DNA of 64,000 nt, taken from Chitinophagaceae bacterium (GTDB lineage Bacteria > Bacteroidota > Bacteroidia > Chitinophagales > Chitinophagaceae). The stretch covers positions 62,001 to 126,000 of the forward strand of contig JADKKA010000006.1 of assembly GCA_016720745.1 (NCBI GenBank). Reading direction: 5' to 3'. The position numbers were made by a program, and so were the translations under genes. The first letter of the stretch is position 1. Every line of letters starts with the position of its first letter. Below the pieces are notes generated by a model. That model had not been told where the DNA came from. It made no database searches and saw only the letters and a program-made list of their open reading frames with translations. Shown one piece after another: positions 61,977-64,000 of this stretch.

Positions 61977-64000
61977 TTATTGCATCAACTTTATTTGAAT
62001 CCACTGAGGAATTCCAAATTTCTGCTGTCTTAATGCAATCAACAAAACCAATCCTTTTGGAATAAATTTTAGATTCAAGTGGATTTGATAAAAGCCACAA
62101 TAATCTGTCAAAAGAGTTTTGCAAGTAAAAAATGAATCACTAAGGTATGCATTGCCAAGAATTTGACGGAAAGCATCAACTGAGCTTCTGTATTTTACTT
62201 TATCAATAAATAAGCTATCCCTTTTAAATTCTTTAGATTGATTATCGTTTTCTTTTTCAATGGCATCAAATTTTTCAATATCTGTCCATGTTAACGACCA
62301 ACTAATTACTGAATTTGATTCAACAATTGCCACACGTTTTTTCAAATCGTCAAAGAACCTGCAATTTTCTTCAGTTGCATGGAATGTATAACCATCCAAG
62401 TATATTGCAATTCCTTTTACTGATGATAAAATGCCATCATCTTCAATAGCCATTCCATCCTTTTCAATACTGCTTAGTGAGATATAAAAATCAGAACGGG
62501 TGTTGTATTTAACCCCGTTTGTTGGTCCTAATTCATATTGAGGTCTGATAACATAATAAAAAGAATAATCACCTGAAGTAATCTTGAACTTATAATTGAC
62601 AATACCATTTTCAATAAAATCTTCAAATTTAAAATCCTGTGGGTTCTGATTTTGGAGATGATTCCTTAGACTTCTAATAAATCTGTCTTCCAATTCGCTT
62701 TCCTCGATTTGACCATTACTGGTTAATGCCCCCAAGCCCGTTGTATAGGTTTCCCATGCATCTGATTTGTCAACTATTTTCTTAAATAAAATTTCAGCTT
62801 TAGCCCTGCTCAGTTCGTCTTGAATAAACTGATTGGAGTAAGTGTATATGCATCGATAGCATCCATCTTTACCGTTAGCTTTTCAACTGCAATCCCTTAT
62901 GGCTTCATAAGCTTTTGATATTACGGTTGTGAAATCAGAAGGACTAAATAGTTTTTCTAAATAGCCAGTACCACCCGGAATATTGTCGTATAACACAAGG
63001 TATTTATCAAAGCGGCTATTCTTTGCATTGTATTCTGAATAATTAATGATGCTTAAATGTTGAGGATTTCCTTTGTAGTATTTTTTAAGCCCAACTCCAA
63101 TCCTGCTTTGAACATATTTATTGTTGCCTCGCTTTCAAATTCCTGCACTGGCAGCAATACTTTTAATGCTTCTGTTTTAATTTCCCTAAACAAGAATACT
63201 TCCTCAAAAACATCATCCTTAACACCTGTATATTCTCTGTCTTTGTGCTTACAATAGCCATAATGAAATTTGTAATCACGTTGATTAAATTTAGAAGAAC
63301 TTTTACCACATTGCTTGCAAGTAACAAAGCCGTGATATGGGACATCTTCATGCTGATTAATTATAACTTTATTTGCATTAACGGCAGATGAAAGACCAAG
63401 ATTTAATTCAATTATGTCAACGTTTTTTACATACTCAATTCCAAAGGGAATTTCTTTCATACCCCATGCACCTTGAAAGGATTTGCTGTCGAATTTAAGG
63501 TGTTTTGAAACTCTGTAAATATTGGAATCTCTATCATCTGAACTATCATCCAATGAAGATTTGTCACGGAAGTTTACAGATTTAACACCGCTTAATTTAA
63601 TAAAAACGTGTTGGTTTTTATCTGATGCCCAAGAGGCATCACCGCATTTAGGGCAATGAGCTTCAGTTGATGTTACTTTATCTGCGATATGGTCGCAGTT
63701 AGAACAAAAACGTTTTACAAGCAAAGTCCCAACGTCTTTCCAATCGTATGTATTAAGCCCAGAGATAGCAAACTTGAAACCTTGTGAATAGAAGTAATTA
63801 TCAGGGGCAAACTCTCGTATAGCTGACTTTGAAGACCTTACAATTTCAAATTGTTTATCTGTTGGTATGTTATCACTTGCCTTTGCTTTGTTTGATTTTA
63901 CCCAGGCATTTAAAGTAACACCAGTTTCGGGGAAAGCATAGTTAGGCAATAAGCCTACATTGGTTAAGTGTTCAAGAATCGAACGTTTATCCAATAATCT
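61977..64000 (-). pseudogene. DEAD/DEAH-type helicase with DUF1998 domain, 3' part, broken
   Basis: The gene enters from beyond 64000. The first part (to 63053) has LLPNYAFPETGV, typical just after the helicase core, and zinc-like pairs CSNC, CPKC and CKQC. It stops at EILNI. The next frame continues with LVLYDNIPGGTGYLEKLF, the DUF1998 signature, until a TGA at 62883-62885. After that the same frame is open with GCYRCIYTYSN and a C-terminal IAIYLDGYTFHA and VISWSLTW, which these helicases share. So there is one frameshift near 63059 and one in-frame stop. Such helicases include the DISARM protein DrmA. The region is AT-rich and follows a tRNA. Confidence 0.72.

Noticed and set aside
62883..62900. 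Selenocysteine codon
   Set aside because: No SECIS-like stem-loop of proper spacing follows, and the gene also carries a frameshift, so error or decay is simpler.

Overview
The window looks like a chromosomal segment of a Bacteroidota bacterium, most likely Chitinophagaceae. The support is: Bacteroidetes-type promoters (TTG, about 20 bases, TAnnTTTG), little Shine-Dalgarno signal, many short secreted lipoproteins, and families common in that phylum (DUF2911, head-GIN DUF2807, TIGR02757, PepSY-like, CHAT-TPR, GxxExxY). There is no rRNA and no CRISPR array. One tRNA (Asn, anticodon GTT) lies near the right end.

Layout. 1-3.9 kb: the end of a LytS-type histidine kinase, a LytTR response regulator, two fatty-acid desaturases and a secreted protein, packed like one operon. 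3.9-7.4 kb: an OmpA-like lipoprotein, then a flavin reductase and a fumarylacetoacetate-hydrolase-family gene separated by an AT-rich GxxExxY gene that sits between 40-base inverted repeats. 7.5-13.7 kb: a GH9 plus polysaccharide-deacetylase fusion (frameshifted), a fatty-acid hydroxylase, a lipase and small conserved genes. 13.8-22.2 kb: a membrane LytTR regulator, a trans-sulfuration enzyme, asnB, two DUF2911 paralogues, and an sdpR-sdpI-esterase-acpH operon with a palindromic operator. 22.4-31.2 kb: two PepSY-like secreted paralogues with near-consensus promoters, a deoxyhypusine-synthase-like gene, a secreted heptad-repeat protein, an M28 peptidase, rpiB, tatC, a CNNM/CBS protein and gmk. 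31.4-46.1 kb: a Tat-exported PaoABC-like molybdenum hydroxylase (large subunit frameshifted), a DinB protein, a TrxR-like oxidoreductase, an AraC regulator, a large secreted TPR-CHAT protein, a dipeptide epimerase-like enzyme, an amidase and small membrane proteins.

46.3-60 kb is the most coherent block: a DeoR repressor, a sugar isomerase, a two-subunit transketolase, a ribose-type ABC importer with DUF2291, and an FGGY kinase. It runs into DUF1593, a PL10 pectate lyase and another DUF1593 protein. I read it as uptake and catabolism of a pectin-derived sugar that is isomerised, phosphorylated and cleaved by transketolase. D-apiose is the best candidate, but this is inference.

60-64 kb: a repeat-dense intergenic region, an MtfA-type peptidase, tRNA-Asn, a decayed tRNA-like copy just downstream, and then a visibly AT-rich stretch with the broken 3' part of a DUF1998 helicase. 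This looks like the edge of an island.

Two cautions. Four genes carry what look like single missing bases, three of them in A or T runs, and two more genes have ATC where ATG is expected. Sequencing error and real decay cannot be told apart here. Substrate assignments rest on family recognition by eye.
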